From: a virus
Length of the DNA: 26,855 nucleotides
Reading direction: 5' to 3' (one strand)
Virus record (IMG/VR): IMGVR_UViG_3300047202_000133
Coordinates: 1-26,855 of that record
Shown here: one piece after another, positions 13,803 through 20,971 of the stretch
Position numbering within the stretch: position 1 is the stretch's first letter
Layout: the number at the start of each line of letters is the position of its first letter
Program-made: the position numbers and the translations under genes
The notes under the pieces: model-generated
Seen by the model: only the letters and a program-made list of their open reading frames with translations
Database searches by the model: none
Told to the model about the DNA's origin: nothing

Positions 13803-13808
13803 AAAAAA
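13803..13808 (-). terminator. U-tract terminator after the 13820 gene
   Basis: Six T in a row on the minus strand lie about 12 bases after the TAG of the 13820-14467 gene, followed by GGGAAACCC. Archaeal transcription ends at such short U-tracts without a strong hairpin. It may set the level of downstream genes relative to the structural gene. Support is from sequence only. Confidence 0.4.
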
Positions 13809-13819
13809 GTGGGGAGCGT

Positions 13820-14467
13820 CTAGCCGTTCGTGATCGTGTACGTGCAAGCCATGGTTCCACCGATTGAGACTAGGTAGCCTACGGTGGTGTTGACTAGATC
13901 GTGCAAGACTAGGTAGACGAAGGTTGCTATCGTGACGGTCATGCCGATTTCTTTGTACGTGATATCTCCTGCGCTGCCATTCGTTATGGTGCCCGTAATC
14001 GTGAAAGCGCCTGTCGTAGTCCCAGGAACGTAGGTGCCAACGGTACCAGCGATCTGGCCTGTCCCAGCGGGGGAATCAGCGACGGGTGTTTCTATCACGT
14101 AGTCGGCAACTGCTGGCGTGGTGCTGCCTGTGCCAGTAACGATCGTCGGTGCGCTCGCGGTGAATCCCGCTGCGACCGTGTGAGTAGCGGCTGAGGTATC
14201 TTTCACGGTTTGCGAATTCGCGAAGACTCCTGCCATCTCTAACCGAGCGGCCTGAGTGGTCTTCAGGTCATGTTCTTTGATGCTGTGGGCTGTGATTATT
14301 GGTTCGCATCCGCAGAACTGCGTGCTCATTGGAATGATTCTTGGAACACGAACATGCCAAAAGAGCCCCTTACGTTTTGTATCCCAAACTGTCCGTGTAT
14401 GCTTCTTGCATGGTGCATAGACTTTCACATCTAGGAGTACGGTGGTTCTTCCTGCTCCTTGACTCAT
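13820..14467 (-). CDS. Putative virion structural protein
   Basis: This protein has 215 residues. The C-terminal half is rich in Thr, Gly, Ala and Val (TASAPTIVTGTGSTTP, GTYVPGTTTGAFTITGTITN), typical of beta-structured tail or decoration proteins, and ends GYLVSIGGTMACTYTITNG. The N-terminal 75 residues are basic with CKKH and CGCE cysteines. It lies upstream of the fibre gene, with a U-tract just after its stop as often seen for strongly expressed late genes. It could be a major tail, decoration or surface protein; the exact role is unknown. Confidence 0.6.
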   Translation of the reverse strand: MSQGAGRTTVLLDVKVYAPCKKHTRTVWDTKRKGLFWHVRVPRIIPMSTQFCGCEPIITAHSIKEHDLKTTQAARLEMAGVFANSQTVKDTSAATHTVAAGFTASAPTIVTGTGSTTPAVADYVIETPVADSPAGTGQIAGTVGTYVPGTTTGAFTITGTITNGSAGDITYKEIGMTVTIATFVYLVLHDLVNTTVGYLVSIGGTMACTYTITNG

Positions 14468-14496
14468 TTTCTATTCTCACTCTCCTTTTCTTTTTT

Positions 14497-14513
14497 GTCA
14501 TTCAACGAATGAC
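14497..14513. other. Perfect 7-bp inverted repeat (hairpin)
   Basis: GTCATTC-AAC-GAATGAC forms a 7-bp stem with a 3-base loop. It overlaps the stop of the 14513 membrane-protein gene and sits in the 45-base gap before the next gene. On the minus strand it is followed by A residues rather than T, so it is not a classical terminator. It may stabilise or process the message between the two genes. Confidence 0.4.
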
Positions 14514-14773
14514 TAGGAACGCCTCAGAATCCCACGAATGACGAGCGGGAGTTTGATGCCGATGTAGATGACTACGAATGCCAAGAGGGTTCTCACGACT
14601 CGAAAGGCTTGCTCGTACCAGTGCTGATGCCAGTACATGATCAGGCTCACGATGCCATCGAAGATGTACCATGCACTGATCAGGACCAGGACTGTTCCGA
14701 GGCCGATACATGTGAAATAGAGGGCCTTCAGGCGTCTATTCGGCTTTCGAACGGCCTTCTTAGGTGTCGGCAT
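14513..14773 (-). CDS. Small membrane protein, two helices
   Basis: This protein has 86 residues. A basic N-terminus (MPTPKKAVRKPNRRLKA) is followed by two hydrophobic segments: LYFTCIGLGTVLVLISAWYI (about residues 18-37) and TLLAFVVIYIGIKLPLVI (about 63-80), separated by a Trp/His-rich loop. The size and layout fit a holin or small virion membrane protein, but no family is recognised. It overlaps the glycosyltransferase gene by 46 bases, so the true start may be slightly later. Confidence 0.65.
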   Translation of the reverse strand: MPTPKKAVRKPNRRLKALYFTCIGLGTVLVLISAWYIFDGIVSLIMYWHQHWYEQAFRVVRTLLAFVVIYIGIKLPLVIRGILRRS

Positions 14774-15327
14774 GGGGTTTCAATCCACCCTATTCTACCT
14801 ATCAACCGCAGCTTATGAAGGAATCCAGTCTCTTCCTCACGCACCATTTCATGATGGTTATGCTGATCAACCTTTAGGTTGAAGCCTCCAACACGGAAAT
14901 AGGCCCATTTCCTGAACGCGCTGCTGCTTCCTGACAGCCTGCGCCTGTACCAAGCGTTCAAAACGAGACGAGGCATGGGCACGGGCCAATGGTGCCAGCC
15001 GCTTGCAGCCACATACTCAGGGTCCAAGAAGATCTCCTCGACGTCTTGTAGATGCGTGTTGGGATAGTAGCAGTCGGCGTCGACTGACACGATGATGTCA
15101 CCTCGAGACCATCTGATTCCTGCGTCTCTGACCGTGAGCTTTCCGGAGTGCGTGTAGACGCAGCCGACAGGGTATTTGCGGCAGATCTGATCGCTCTTGT
15201 CGCGGGTCCTTTCATCGATGACGCAGACAACCTCATCAGGCACACGCTTCTGAAGGAGGAGGCTGTCGAGGCAAGAGGGCAGCAGTTCGGCTTCGTTGAA
15301 GATCGGCACGACCACGCTGAGCTTCAT
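14728..15327 (-). CDS. Family 2 glycosyltransferase
   Basis: This 199-residue protein starts MKLSVVVPIFNEAELLPSCL, the classical GT-A (GT2) nucleotide-sugar fold. It has VSVDADCYYPN at about residues 81-90 (DAD is the metal-binding DxD motif) and a later GGFN and E-E-T segment that fits the acceptor/catalytic region. It would transfer a sugar from a nucleotide donor to a glycan or virion protein. There is no membrane anchor and it is shorter than many GT2 enzymes (about 230-300), though the core is complete. ATG 15327 was chosen because the motif begins right there; upstream residues belong to the overlapping gene. Such enzymes in viruses modify capsids, fibres or host surface. Confidence 0.85.
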   Translation of the reverse strand: MKLSVVVPIFNEAELLPSCLDSLLLQKRVPDEVVCVIDERTRDKSDQICRKYPVGCVYTHSGKLTVRDAGIRWSRGDIIVSVDADCYYPNTHLQDVEEIFLDPEYVAASGWHHWPVPMPRLVLNAWYRRRLSGSSSAFRKWAYFRVGGFNLKVDQHNHHEMVREEETGFLHKLRLIGRIGWIETPCRHLRRPFESRIDA

Positions 15328-15332
15328 TCGAG

Positions 15333-15525
15333 TCACTTGATCCTGCGCTCGGTGTCGACGTACAGGATGGCTTCTTCGCAGGTTCGACAAAACATCTGCT
15401 GGCCCTCGTAGATGATGTCGCCAAAGTCCCAGGTTGCGTGCCCTTGGTCGACTATGTCGTGGAGATCTCGACCACTGATAGGGCAGGGCTTCAGCGAGTT
15501 ATCACCTTTCGGGGGGATAATGGGC
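15333..15525 (-). CDS. Small Cys-containing protein with disrupted start
   Basis: The frame ending at 15333 encodes PPKGDNSLKPCPISGRDLHD, a middle segment containing FGDIIYEGQQ and a terminal MFCRTCEEAILYVDTERRIK, with a CPxSG and a CxxC that could bind zinc. No ATG, GTG or TTG occurs in frame upstream before the terminase region. ATG 15525 (MSPL) is in another frame and would join it if the run of six C at about 15511-15516 on the coding strand had seven. I read this as one gene of about 63 residues broken by a one-base homopolymer difference; an unusual start codon is the alternative. The function is unknown. Confidence 0.45.
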
Positions 15526-15543
15526 TCATTAGCTGCGATCGTT

Positions 15544-17154
15544 TCAGGTGAGGTCTTGGATGCTGAGCTCAGGGCGGATGCGTCCGATCGCGTCTGCGAT
15601 GATTGAGTAGACGAAGCTGTGGAGCGCGTCGTCTGGTTCACCTTCAGGGTGCGTGTAGTGGTGATATTTCTTTCCTCCGACCATCTCTTGCTCTTGCATC
15701 TCGATACATGTGAAATGGGGGATAAGCCATTCGATCTCACCTTGATCCTTCCATGGAAGCACGAGGTCAGGGTTCACCGCTCCACTTGGGTCCTTGCGCT
15801 TGATGAGTTGGATGGCGGTTTCAATCCAGAACGAGCGATCCGCATTCACGAGCGCCTGAGCAATCCTCTGCCCAAACTCGTCTCGTTCCTTCATCTCGAG
15901 CGGGATCTCAGGCCTGCGCACATATTGGCAGCCCATGACGCGAGCGCCGAACTTCTTCTGGAGCTCGCTCACTTGGACGGCTCCGTATCCGATGTCTGCG
16001 ACCGCTTGCTTCACGTTGAAGAGCGGGATCAGGTTCGCGATTTTCTCGACTTGCTTCATTGGGTCGCGTTCAGCGAACTTGTGTAGGTAGATTAGACGCC
16101 ATCGATCTTTGTCGTCCCTTGCCATGATCCAGATGACGGTGAAGGCGTGTTCGCCTCCGCCCCAATCAATGCCTGCATAGCTGGCGTATGGAGCGTCGAG
16201 GCGATCCATGAGACCAAAGCCGAAGTCTCGACAAGCCAGAAGGTCGTCGTCAATGAGTGGTTTTGCGAGGCCCCGATAGAAGAGGCCGAGAACCTCGTTG
16301 ATGAATCTTCGATCGGTGTAGTGCGCACGTTTCCAAGGAATAGAATTGAGATGTGACGGAGGGCGAACGATAATCCATGATGCCATCTCTTGGCTGATGT
16401 GGTAGCCTGAGTAGGTCTGCGCTTCAGGCTTCTTTTGAATCCAAGCGTGCGCTTCATGATCCCATTCTTTCATATCGCTGTATTTCCACATTTTGGAAAA
16501 CTCAGAGCCCTCCACGCTCGCGGTGCCGATGATGAGCTCACGATTGAATTTGCTGTGACTCATCGACTCATCAAGAACAGGCATGGCCTCAGCCTGGACG
16601 TCTTGGGCTTCATCTACCACGGCGAAATCGGCGGGGATGTTGCGGATGGCTGAGAAGTCTCCCCATGCGCTGATGAGGTAGCAGACGCTGCCGTTGTTGA
16701 AGGGCACTCGAGAGACTGCGGATTCTCCGAGCTCTAGCTTCCGCGCTTCGAGAATGATCGATCTTAACTGAGGTGAGTCGAGTATAGCACGCCTGAACCT
16801 GTCCTGAGAGAATCGGCTGACCTGGTCCATCCTCGGCGCTGTATAGATCGCGGTTGTGAAAGGGTGTGCAGTCAGATTGTGCAGGAGCCAGTTGACGGCC
16901 CACTCCGTCATCTCCATCTGTCGGGCTTTCACGATGATGATGCGGCTTGCTGTATCTCGGTATATAGGACAGAGGTAGTTGCGCTCCTGGAAGCTGAACG
17001 GCTCACCCTTCAGGACTCTGAATCTTTCGCTCCACAGGACCGGGTCCAGGGGAATCGGGTGCCGTATCGCTTCGAGCTCCGCTTTGACTGCTGCGAGATT
17101 TCCTAAGCTGAGCGACGTCTTCTCGGAGATCCTGTGTCTCTTTGAGAAGCTCAT
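15544..17154 (-). CDS. terL: Terminase large subunit (DNA packaging ATPase-nuclease)
   Basis: This 536-residue protein has the usual terminase size. ATPase: RIIIVKARQMEMTEW (about residues 71-85) at the Walker A position, FAVVDEAQDV (about 177-186) as Walker B. Nuclease: SYAGIDWGGGEHAFTVIWIM with Asp330, AVADIGYGAVQVSEL with Asp387, and DDALHSFVYSI for the third acidic site of the RNase H fold. It pumps DNA into the head through the portal and cuts it. The Walker A lacks the usual GK[ST], as in deviant terminases. ATG 17154 overlaps the upstream gene by 152 bases, which is long; the segment SLSLGNLAAVKAELEAIRHP looks like genuine terminase N-terminus. Confidence 0.92.
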   Translation of the reverse strand: MSFSKRHRISEKTSLSLGNLAAVKAELEAIRHPIPLDPVLWSERFRVLKGEPFSFQERNYLCPIYRDTASRIIIVKARQMEMTEWAVNWLLHNLTAHPFTTAIYTAPRMDQVSRFSQDRFRRAILDSPQLRSIILEARKLELGESAVSRVPFNNGSVCYLISAWGDFSAIRNIPADFAVVDEAQDVQAEAMPVLDESMSHSKFNRELIIGTASVEGSEFSKMWKYSDMKEWDHEAHAWIQKKPEAQTYSGYHISQEMASWIIVRPPSHLNSIPWKRAHYTDRRFINEVLGLFYRGLAKPLIDDDLLACRDFGFGLMDRLDAPYASYAGIDWGGGEHAFTVIWIMARDDKDRWRLIYLHKFAERDPMKQVEKIANLIPLFNVKQAVADIGYGAVQVSELQKKFGARVMGCQYVRRPEIPLEMKERDEFGQRIAQALVNADRSFWIETAIQLIKRKDPSGAVNPDLVLPWKDQGEIEWLIPHFTCIEMQEQEMVGGKKYHHYTHPEGEPDDALHSFVYSIIADAIGRIRPELSIQDLT

Positions 17155-17482
17155 CTACGCTCTCTTCCACTTCGCTTGGTTGATAGATCTTCCTCAACGT
17201 CTCGCAGATGTCGTTCAGGGTTCGACTCTCTTGAGGCTCAATGCGCTTATCTACCTGCAGCTGAAGCAGTCGGTTCAGAAAAGCCTTTACGTCGTCCAGG
17301 GAGCCGATCTTCACCTTCAAGCCGAGTGGCCTTGCGAGGCGCTCCATTCGCTTGGCCACGGCCAACATGTACCGTGCTTTGACCTTCGGGTCCACACCAG
17401 GCTTAGAGGGGGGGGTGGGGGGTGCCAGTTTATTTTGGCGCTTCAGGGAGCGTCTCCCGCGTTCCCGTCTGTTCTTGTTCAT
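17003..17482 (-). CDS. Candidate terminase small subunit
   Basis: This protein has 159 residues upstream of and overlapping the large terminase gene, the expected place for the small subunit. It has a basic N-terminus (MNKNRRERGRRSLKRQNK), a Pro linker, a helical core (KARYMLAVAKRMERLARPLG, VKAFLNRLLQLQVDKRIEP) and a coiled coil (VEESVDELLKETQDLREDVAQL). No classical HTH is obvious. The last 25 residues are Ser/Pro-rich and lie over the terminase N-terminus in another frame, so the real C-terminus may differ. Its start is weakly supported by ribosome-binding sequence. The role is inferred from position. Confidence 0.6.
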   Translation of the reverse strand: MNKNRRERGRRSLKRQNKLAPPTPPSKPGVDPKVKARYMLAVAKRMERLARPLGLKVKIGSLDDVKAFLNRLLQLQVDKRIEPQESRTLNDICETLRKIYQPSEVEESVDELLKETQDLREDVAQLRKSRSSQSGARSDTAPDSPGPGPVERKIQSPEG

Positions 17483-17488
17483 TGGGGC

Positions 17489-17626
17489 TCATTTCTGTGC
17501 TATTCGTATGGGGATGGTCTCTAGGTGTTTCAGGGCTGCTTGTGCTTCTTCCAGTTTCTTTCTTGCGTTATGGATAGCGGCCAGTAGTTCGCTTGCGTCT
17601 ACAGTGACTTGGATTTCAGCACTCAT
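17489..17626 (-). CDS. Tiny coiled-coil protein
   Basis: This is a 45-residue gene: MSAEIQVTVDASELLAAIHN followed by ARKKLEEAQAALKHLETIPI and a short end. It has a clear amphipathic helix with heptad-like Leu/Ala spacing after a short beta segment. It fits the 12-base-flanked slot between the 17639 gene and the candidate small terminase, in the same direction. It may oligomerise or bind a partner in packaging. It is too short for family assignment. Confidence 0.55.
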   Translation of the reverse strand: MSAEIQVTVDASELLAAIHNARKKLEEAQAALKHLETIPIRIAQK

Positions 17627-17638
17627 GTTGCTCAGGTC

Positions 17639-17836
17639 TCACGCTCTAAGGCTTGTTTCTTGTGGTTTAGGGGAGCGATGCAGGTCTATCTCTCCGTCGC
17701 TGATCTTCTCTGCGATCTCGAGGAGCATCCCTGGGAGGCTGTTGAGCGGGAGGTTCTCCGTGTAGTCTATCCGTATTCGATTGTCTCCGTAGGGAGCAAC
17801 TATACCGATGAACCATTGTGCAGGAATCGGTGCCAT
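17639..17836 (-). CDS. Small hypothetical protein
   Basis: This is a 65-residue protein from ATG 17836, with GGAG six bases upstream. The N-terminal half is beta-like (AQWFIGIVAPYGDNRIRIDY) and the middle helical (LPGMLLEIAEKISDG). It has no cysteines or membrane segment. It sits between the metallopeptidase and the terminase genes and is likely co-transcribed with them. The function is unknown. Confidence 0.62.
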   Translation of the reverse strand: MAPIPAQWFIGIVAPYGDNRIRIDYTENLPLNSLPGMLLEIAEKISDGEIDLHRSPKPQETSLRA

Positions 17837-17857
17837 TCAGATCTCCAGCTTCGTTGC

Positions 17858-18292
17858 TCAGTCTAGCGTGACTTGTACGAGCCCACCCTTTAGACCTGGC
17901 GGCATCGCGACCTGCTTTGCGAGCTCGGCGCTCACTTTGTCATGCTCGGGGAGTTCGCAGAAGTCGCCTCCGTGTGGGCGCAGCGTCGGGTCTCCCGCAT
18001 CGTTCTGCATCACATGGTGGAGCTCATGGCAGACTGTTTTGAGTCGCTGCTCGGGGGTCATCGCGTTCCAGTCGTTCGTCCAGAATACGAGAACGAAATC
18101 ATAGTCACCTAGGAGCCGCAGGAGCGCAGGGACCTTTCGGCAGCTAGCGGCTTCCTTGTGATGTTTTGGGGCTGACCCGCCTGCAAAGACAGATTTGATG
18201 CGCATGTCCTCCGTATCAGGGAATTTGCCCGAGTCAATCAGGTGCTTGATGATCTGCTCGAGAGCATCATCCACTTTATACTTCGTAGCCAT
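17858..18292 (-). CDS. Putative phage metallopeptidase (HELHH)
   Basis: This protein has 144 residues. TVCHELHHVMQND (about residues 87-98) contains HExxH (His89, Glu90, His93), the zinc-binding and catalytic motif of metallopeptidases; His107 in LRPHGGD may be the third ligand. The layout (N-terminal helix, YDFVLVFW strand, then HELHH) fits the small phage metallopeptidase domain family. The target is unknown: host defence or surface protein, or virion maturation. It is the first gene after the TATA box at about 18325, so it heads the packaging and structural operon. ATG 18292 is six or seven bases after the predicted transcript start. Confidence 0.78.
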   Translation of the reverse strand: MATKYKVDDALEQIIKHLIDSGKFPDTEDMRIKSVFAGGSAPKHHKEAASCRKVPALLRLLGDYDFVLVFWTNDWNAMTPEQRLKTVCHELHHVMQNDAGDPTLRPHGGDFCELPEHDKVSAELAKQVAMPPGLKGGLVQVTLD

Positions 18293-18320
18293 TCAAATCA
18301 GGAAAACGTCGAAGCGGACC

Positions 18321-18330
18321 CAATATAACC
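18321..18330 (-). promoter_or_regulatory. TATA box of the packaging/structural operon
   Basis: GGTTATATTG on the minus strand is a good archaeal TATA box. Counting about 26 bases downstream gives a start near 18299, seven bases before ATG 18292. The 80-base gap 18293-18372 has no gene and no bacterial-type promoter. This is the strongest single promoter signal in the window. Confidence 0.6.
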
Positions 18331-18372
18331 CTTGTGGCAAAGGGGTGATGGGGGCCACGGGGGAAGAGGGGA

Positions 18373-18993
18373 TTACAGCATCCTGCGATAACCAAGAGTA
18401 CGGATGATCCGTACCAATACAGCTTGCGTGACTCGACACAGTGCTCGTCTGATTGCTCGAAGAAGCACAGTCACGACGGCAATCTCACTCACGACTAGGA
18501 TCAGCTCGATGTCCCAAGCATTGAACGTCTTGACCGGGTCGATGTTGAAGATGTCGCGGTCGATCACGATGAGGCTTCCCTTCGGAGCGTGGAGAGGTTT
18601 CAAGTCTCGGAGCTGTTGGAGCGGATAGAAATCGTTCTGATAGGCGGTCCCTGAGGGAGTGCCCGTATTGTGCTTGTGGAGGTAGACGCCGCCGAGCATC
18701 ACTGAAGCGCCAAGTCCCATGTCAGCGTGAGTCCAGAGCCTATGTCTGAAATGTTCATCTTTCCCTGCCACACGTTCCGCCCTGCGTCGATATTTCCACG
18801 CTGCGACGGAGGGTTCAAACCAAACTCGGCAACCTGCCTCGAACTGTGAGCCCTGATCGTATCCTGTCCAGATGTAGCCAGCAAGAATGTCGACGCTGCG
18901 AGTGATCGTAATTGCGATGTCTGTAGTGGCACGCTTCTCCCGTTTCTTCAGAGTGAAGTAGGCCAACGACTTCGCGTATGTGTTCAAACCCAA
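18373..18993 (-). CDS. Hypothetical protein with C-terminal membrane segment
   Basis: This 206-residue protein is read from TTG 18993 (MGLNTYAKSLAYFTLKKREK), with GAGG upstream. The N-terminal 150 residues are soluble (VWFEPSVAAWKYRRRAERVA, GVYLHKHNTG). WDIELILVVSEIAVVTVLL (about residues 160-178) is a membrane helix, followed by a strongly basic tail (RAIRRALCRVTQAVLVRIIR). It lies 10 bases after the coiled-coil/membrane gene and is probably part of the same unit. It could be a virion or host-membrane protein; no family is known. Confidence 0.62.
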   Translation of the reverse strand: MGLNTYAKSLAYFTLKKREKRATTDIAITITRSVDILAGYIWTGYDQGSQFEAGCRVWFEPSVAAWKYRRRAERVAGKDEHFRHRLWTHADMGLGASVMLGGVYLHKHNTGTPSGTAYQNDFYPLQQLRDLKPLHAPKGSLIVIDRDIFNIDPVKTFNAWDIELILVVSEIAVVTVLLRAIRRALCRVTQAVLVRIIRTLGYRRML

Positions 18994-19003
18994 GATTGAT
19001 TCC

Positions 19004-19294
19004 TCAGTGGAAAGCCCACTTGAAAACTTCCTGCAGGAAGGCGTAGATGACTAGGAGCGTTCCGCCTCCGCCTCCCGCGTATGCGGCCCCTTTCACTATG
19101 GCTCGAGCGATATCGCGCACGCTAATCTTTGGATTCCTGATGTTCTCGAGTACGCCTTGGAATTCGTGAACTTCCTTCGCGAGACCTCCTACGGCAAATT
19201 CGACGCTGCCAAGCCGCGCAGTTGTGCTCTTTTGAGCTTCCTCGAGCTTCCCGATTCTCTCACCTATTTTGAATGTAAGGTTGTTTTTCCCCAT
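19004..19294 (-). CDS. Coiled-coil protein with C-terminal membrane anchor (XhlA-like layout)
   Basis: This protein has 96 residues. The N-terminal part (ERIGKLEEAQKSTTARLGSV, HEFQGVLENI) is a coiled coil. A basic segment follows, then AYAGGGGGTLLVIYAFLQEV as a single membrane helix near the end. Size and order match haemolysin XhlA-type holin accessory proteins, which are often encoded beside lysis enzymes; here it lies next to a cysteine peptidase. Sequence identity to XhlA is not claimed. ATG 19294 has GAGG seven bases upstream. Confidence 0.62.
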   Translation of the reverse strand: MGKNNLTFKIGERIGKLEEAQKSTTARLGSVEFAVGGLAKEVHEFQGVLENIRNPKISVRDIARAIVKGAAYAGGGGGTLLVIYAFLQEVFKWAFH

Positions 19295-19358
19295 CGCACG
19301 CGCCTCAAACCATCATGAGAAAAGAGGAGGAGAGGATCAGCGATCGAATGCTGTCCTC

Positions 19359-20375
19359 CTATGGGGCCTCGGGTTTCCTTGCGACGTCTTTGCCTGGACG
19401 GATTATGACGCGGATGCTTCCGTCTGCCAGTTTGGACGAGGTGAGCATCCAGCCTTTGTCGTGCAGGAGTGTCCTCAAGCAGACGAGCATGGCCATGACA
19501 TCGAGGTTCTTCCATGCGGCTTTGATGCAGGCTAGAAACTTCTTCCAAGGATCAGGCGGTTGAGGCGGGACGTCTCCTCCCTGGAACACCATGACCCAAG
19601 CGTCCGCATCATCGGTCACGAGTTGGTCTCCGATGTACGAGTAGTGGAAGTATCCGTAGCCTCCATCTCCCCAAGGTTTGATGCCTGGAATCAAGAACCA
19701 GCTGTTCTTGAACTCGAACTCGCCCGTCTCATCGTTGTAGCCTGTGATGCAGATGCAGTGTCCACCGACCCATCCCTCGCCAGGCTTCGGGTCCGGTATG
19801 TGACCTGTGAGGGTTGCAGATCCTGCGATCCACGCCATGGTGCAGAGAACGCCCACGACGACAGGACCGTTCTGGAGGGCCTCCTTGATCTCATCAACTG
19901 TGTGGACTCGAGCGTAGCTCTTGATCTTGTAGGCAATGGCAGCCTGTGTGATCTCGGGGGAATCGCAGATGTTGTCAGCATTGATGCCTGGACTGTACCA
20001 TTTACCTGGACAGAGAGTTTCAGGCGAGCAGCCTTCATTCAGGACTATGTCGAGCCCATCGCGAATATACATGCCCTCTCCTGGAGCGTTTGGTCGACGC
20101 GAGTAGATGAACCGCTCCGCCAAGTCATCTATTCTGTGATAGATCTGTGATGCGAGCCATTCCAAGTATGCGAGTATTCCGAAGGCCACACATGCTCCGA
20201 CTTCTCCCTGGTCTTTCTGGTTGCTCATCTGCGAGCGCCAAGAGATCGCAGTTGGCAGCTTCAGTGGGATAGCGAAGAGTTGTCGTTTCACATGGTGGAA
20301 CGAGAAGTCTCGCGGGTCGAATGGGTCCTTCTTCCAGCCCATCTTGAATTTCGGTTCGTCAGGTTTCTGACTCAA
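19359..20375 (-). CDS. Papain-like (C1A) cysteine peptidase
   Basis: This protein has 338 residues with a complete C1A active site: Gln56 and Cys62 in QGEVGACVAFG, His206 in VGGHCICITGYND, Asn224 in FEFKNSWF, then WGDGGYGYFHYSYI, the typical papain end. Residues 1-40 are a short pro-like or N-terminal segment (DPFDPRDFSF) without a clear signal peptide. Residues 275-338 are an extra C-terminal domain (KFLACIKAAWKNLDVMAMLV, KLADGSIRVIIRPGKD). It would hydrolyse peptide bonds, perhaps in host envelope or surface-layer protein during exit or entry. Start TTG 20375 follows AAGGA. Neighbours are membrane proteins, supporting an envelope-directed role. Confidence 0.88.
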   Translation of the reverse strand: MSQKPDEPKFKMGWKKDPFDPRDFSFHHVKRQLFAIPLKLPTAISWRSQMSNQKDQGEVGACVAFGILAYLEWLASQIYHRIDDLAERFIYSRRPNAPGEGMYIRDGLDIVLNEGCSPETLCPGKWYSPGINADNICDSPEITQAAIAYKIKSYARVHTVDEIKEALQNGPVVVGVLCTMAWIAGSATLTGHIPDPKPGEGWVGGHCICITGYNDETGEFEFKNSWFLIPGIKPWGDGGYGYFHYSYIGDQLVTDDADAWVMVFQGGDVPPQPPDPWKKFLACIKAAWKNLDVMAMLVCLRTLLHDKGWMLTSSKLADGSIRVIIRPGKDVARKPEAP

Positions 20376-20489
20376 TTCCTTTTTTCACCTGTTAGATTCT
20401 TAGACGGTCATCATCAGGGCCGTCACCTCTGTCAAGAAAGTGACCATGATAACTAAAAAGAGGGGGGTTCAATTTCGGGGTCGCGACCT
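20376..20489. other. Intergenic gap with U-tract and short inverted repeats
   Basis: There is no gene here. It has GACGG...CCGTC and GGTCA...TGACC inverted repeats and, on the minus strand, five T at 20455-20459 about 30 bases after the 20490 stop, a possible weak terminator. The TTTTTAGTTAT segment could also act as a TATA region for the peptidase gene. Neither is certain. Confidence 0.3.
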
Positions 20490-20888
20490 CTAACCGTGCT
20501 TTCTCTTGTGCTTGATGGCGAGCTCGATTATGTTGTTTTCTTTTAAGTAGTCTAGAGCGGCTTGGCCACCAATCGACATTGCAATGAGGACGTATCCCCA
20601 AGTCGTGTATTGCGGATCGCCTACCTGGACGATGAAGCCTCCGACCATCGCGAACACTGTCATCACGAAGCTGAGGAAGCTGTAGACGGGCCAGGCTGCG
20701 GAGTTTCTGTACTCTATGACGCCTTCCTGCTTCAGGTACTCGAGACAGGCTTGACCTGCGATCGCGATAGCGATCAGGGCGATGCCTACATTGTGCAAGA
20801 GCGTGTCAGGATAGGCGTAGAGATAGCCGCCGAGCATTGCAATGTACGTCATCAGTTGGGTTAGGATCGCATATACTTTCCATGCCAT
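20490..20888 (-). CDS. Four-helix membrane protein with internal duplication
   Basis: This is a 132-residue protein made of two homologous halves. Half 1: LMTYIAMLGGYLYAYPDTLL, then IALIAIAIAGQACLEYLKQE. Half 2: VMTVFAMVGGFIVQVGDPQY, then VLIAMSIGGQAALDYLKENN. Each has two membrane helices and ends in GQAxLxYLK, and the C-terminus is very basic (KHKRKHG). Two repeated hairpins of this size fit holin-like or small pore proteins. It has its own gap and a TTAAATG element upstream and is next to the cysteine peptidase gene, so a role in cell exit is possible. No family is recognised. Confidence 0.7.
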   Translation of the reverse strand: MAWKVYAILTQLMTYIAMLGGYLYAYPDTLLHNVGIALIAIAIAGQACLEYLKQEGVIEYRNSAAWPVYSFLSFVMTVFAMVGGFIVQVGDPQYTTWGYVLIAMSIGGQAALDYLKENNIIELAIKHKRKHG

Positions 20889-20934
20889 AGGATTCGATGC
20901 TCCTAACTGCAGAGAAGAAAGTCAGCCTCAACAC

Positions 20935-20942
20935 CATTTAAG
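20935..20942 (-). promoter_or_regulatory. Candidate TATA box for the 20888 gene
   Basis: CTTAAATG on the minus strand lies about 50 bases upstream of ATG 20888, inside the short gene-free gap 20889-20971. It is a weak match to the archaeal consensus; support is positional. Confidence 0.3.
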
Positions 20943-20959
20943 GCTTACGAGAAACGGTG

Positions 20960-20965
20960 AAAAAA
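20960..20965 (-). terminator. U-tract terminator after the 20972 gene
   Basis: CCTTTTTTC on the minus strand begins about six bases after the TAA at 20972-20974. Six consecutive T directly after a stop is the archaeal type of terminator. It would separate the 23072-20972 operon from the membrane/peptidase block. Confidence 0.45.
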
Positions 20966-20971
20966 GGAGGA

